A stretch of DNA of 64,000 bases from Natrialbaceae archaeon (GTDB lineage: Archaea; Halobacteriota; Halobacteria; Halobacteriales; Natrialbaceae), in assembly GCA_003559215.1 (NCBI GenBank), contig PWMF01000003.1, positions 1 through 64,000 of the forward strand, given 5' to 3'. Positions 62,873-64,000 of the stretch are shown one piece after another. Within the stretch, counting starts at the first letter, position 1; each line of letters begins with the position of its first letter. The position numbers and the translations under genes are program-made. The notes under the pieces were generated by a model, which saw only the letters and a program-made list of their open reading frames with translations, did not search any database and was not told the origin of the DNA.

Positions 62873-63203
62873 ATCACGCTCTTGGACTGATCACTCTTCC
62901 CTATCGACTTCGTAGTATCGTTCCGGCGGCCCGATCGATCGTTCCGGAACCGCAACGATTCCCGTCCGGTCGGGCACGACCGCCGCCGCGTGGTGCGTTC
63001 GCTCGAGCCTCCAGCGCGCCGAAATCGTGACCGCGGCGAACCGCCCGAACGGTCGACGGACGCGCGTCTGACACTGCTCGAGCGACGGCGGCCCAGTCTG
63101 TCGGTTTCCACGCGAAACCAGGGGGGTTGGGACGGCGACCCGTGCAGGACGTCCCCGTCTGTCATCGGCCATACTTATCTCGCCGGAGTCCCTCCATCGA
63201 GGT

Positions 63204-64000
63204 ATGGACTGGCAGCCGGACTGGGGGCTCCGCGTGCGGATGTTCGTGACGATGTTTCTGCTGTTCGCGCTGTACATCGTCTTTGCCGGGGTGCTCACGG
63301 CGTATCTCACGGGAGGAGCGAACCTTCTCGTTTTCGGCATGATCTTCGGTGGGTTCTCGCTCGGACAGTACTACTTCAGCGACACCCTCACGCTAAAGAG
63401 CATGGGCGCGAAGACGGTGTCGGCGGAGGAGTATCCACAACTGCACTCGTCGGTCGAACGGCTCTCTCAGCAGGCCGACCTGCCGAAACCGAAGGTGGCG
63501 GTCGTCGACTCGAAGGTACCGAACGCCTTCGCGACCGGCCGCAACCAGCGCAACGCCGCCGTCTGCGTCACGACCGGGCTGATGCGCACCCTGAACCAGG
63601 AGGAGCTCGACGGCGTCATCGCCCACGAGCTCGCCCACGTCAAGAACCGCGACATGATGGTGATGACGATCGCCTCCCTCCTCTCGACGATCGCTTTCAT
63701 GATCGTCCGGTGGGGTGCGTTCTTTGGCGGTGGCGGTAACCGCGGTGGCAAAGGCGGTGGTGGCGTCATGGTCGCGATCCTCGTCTCGCTCGTGGTCTGG
63801 ATCATCAGCTACCTGCTGATCCGTGCGCTCTCCCGATATCGGGAGTTCGCCGCTGATCGGGGCGCCGCGGCGATCACCGGCAAGCCCTCGGCGCTCGCCT
63901 CCGCGCTGATGAAGATCTCCGGCGAGGTCGACAAGGTACCGGACAGGGATCTGCGCGAGGAGGCCGAGATGAACGCCTTCTTCATCATCCCGATAAAGTC
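63204..64000 (+). CDS. htpX: M48-family metalloprotease (HtpX-like), truncated by window edge
   Basis: MDWQPDWGLRVRMFVTMFLLFALYIVFAG...VCVTTGLMRTLNQEELDGVIAHELAHVKNRDMMVMTIAS...SRYREFAADRGAAAITGKPSALASALMKIS. Confidence 0.94.
   Translation, partial: MDWQPDWGLRVRMFVTMFLLFALYIVFAGVLTAYLTGGANLLVFGMIFGGFSLGQYYFSDTLTLKSMGAKTVSAEEYPQLHSSVERLSQQADLPKPKVAVVDSKVPNAFATGRNQRNAAVCVTTGLMRTLNQEELDGVIAHELAHVKNRDMMVMTIASLLSTIAFMIVRWGAFFGGGGNRGGKGGGGVMVAILVSLVVWIISYLLIRALSRYREFAADRGAAAITGKPSALASALMKISGEVDKVPDRDLREEAEMNAFFIIPIK

Noticed and set aside
1-64000. Very frequent CTCGAG hexamers as a possible genome-wide signal motif
   Set aside because: Mostly explained by in-frame Leu-Glu codons (CTC GAG) in an acidic, GC-rich proteome; would need a codon-aware count to claim more.

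Overview
The window is high-GC haloarchaeal DNA, probably chromosomal and Natrialbales-like (my inference from acidic proteins, twin-arginine signal peptides, archaeal NMD3, haloarchaeal ferredoxin and haloarchaea-type DUF proteins). I support about 60 protein-coding genes. They include a glutamine/polar amino-acid ABC operon, a TAXI-TRAP operon with a DUF1850 gene, a tungstate/molybdate ABC operon, three PiT-type phosphate transporters plus an SLC13 permease and UspA, hisA, hisB, ileS, prs, upp, a 1359-aa secreted GH13 amylase, an XPD-like Fe-S helicase, an NMD3/Trm5-like pair and ferredoxin. There is no CRISPR array, rRNA operon, prophage or intact mobile element that I can see. The observations most worth following up are: (1) a two-TM protein with 17 tandem octapeptide repeats (xVGETVEE) between two PiT transporters; (2) an unusual tRNA-like element at 56591..56679 (-) with no canonical anticodon loop; (3) a Cys-less peroxiredoxin-like protein coupled to a CPYC glutaredoxin; (4) an M48 protease gene interrupted by an apparent 1-nt deletion; (5) a stand-alone Cas4-like protein with an atypical nuclease core; (6) a helicase with an RGG-like basic tail; (7) palindromic candidate operators upstream of the tungstate ABC operon, the amylase and the TrkH cluster; (8) small genes missing from the ORF track (28 aa and 49 aa); (9) five convergent gene pairs whose stop codons overlap by exactly 4 nt; and (10) a decayed IS1595-type transposase remnant. 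No single segment is clearly a new multi-gene system. The phosphate/UspA/octad-repeat cluster is the best candidate.
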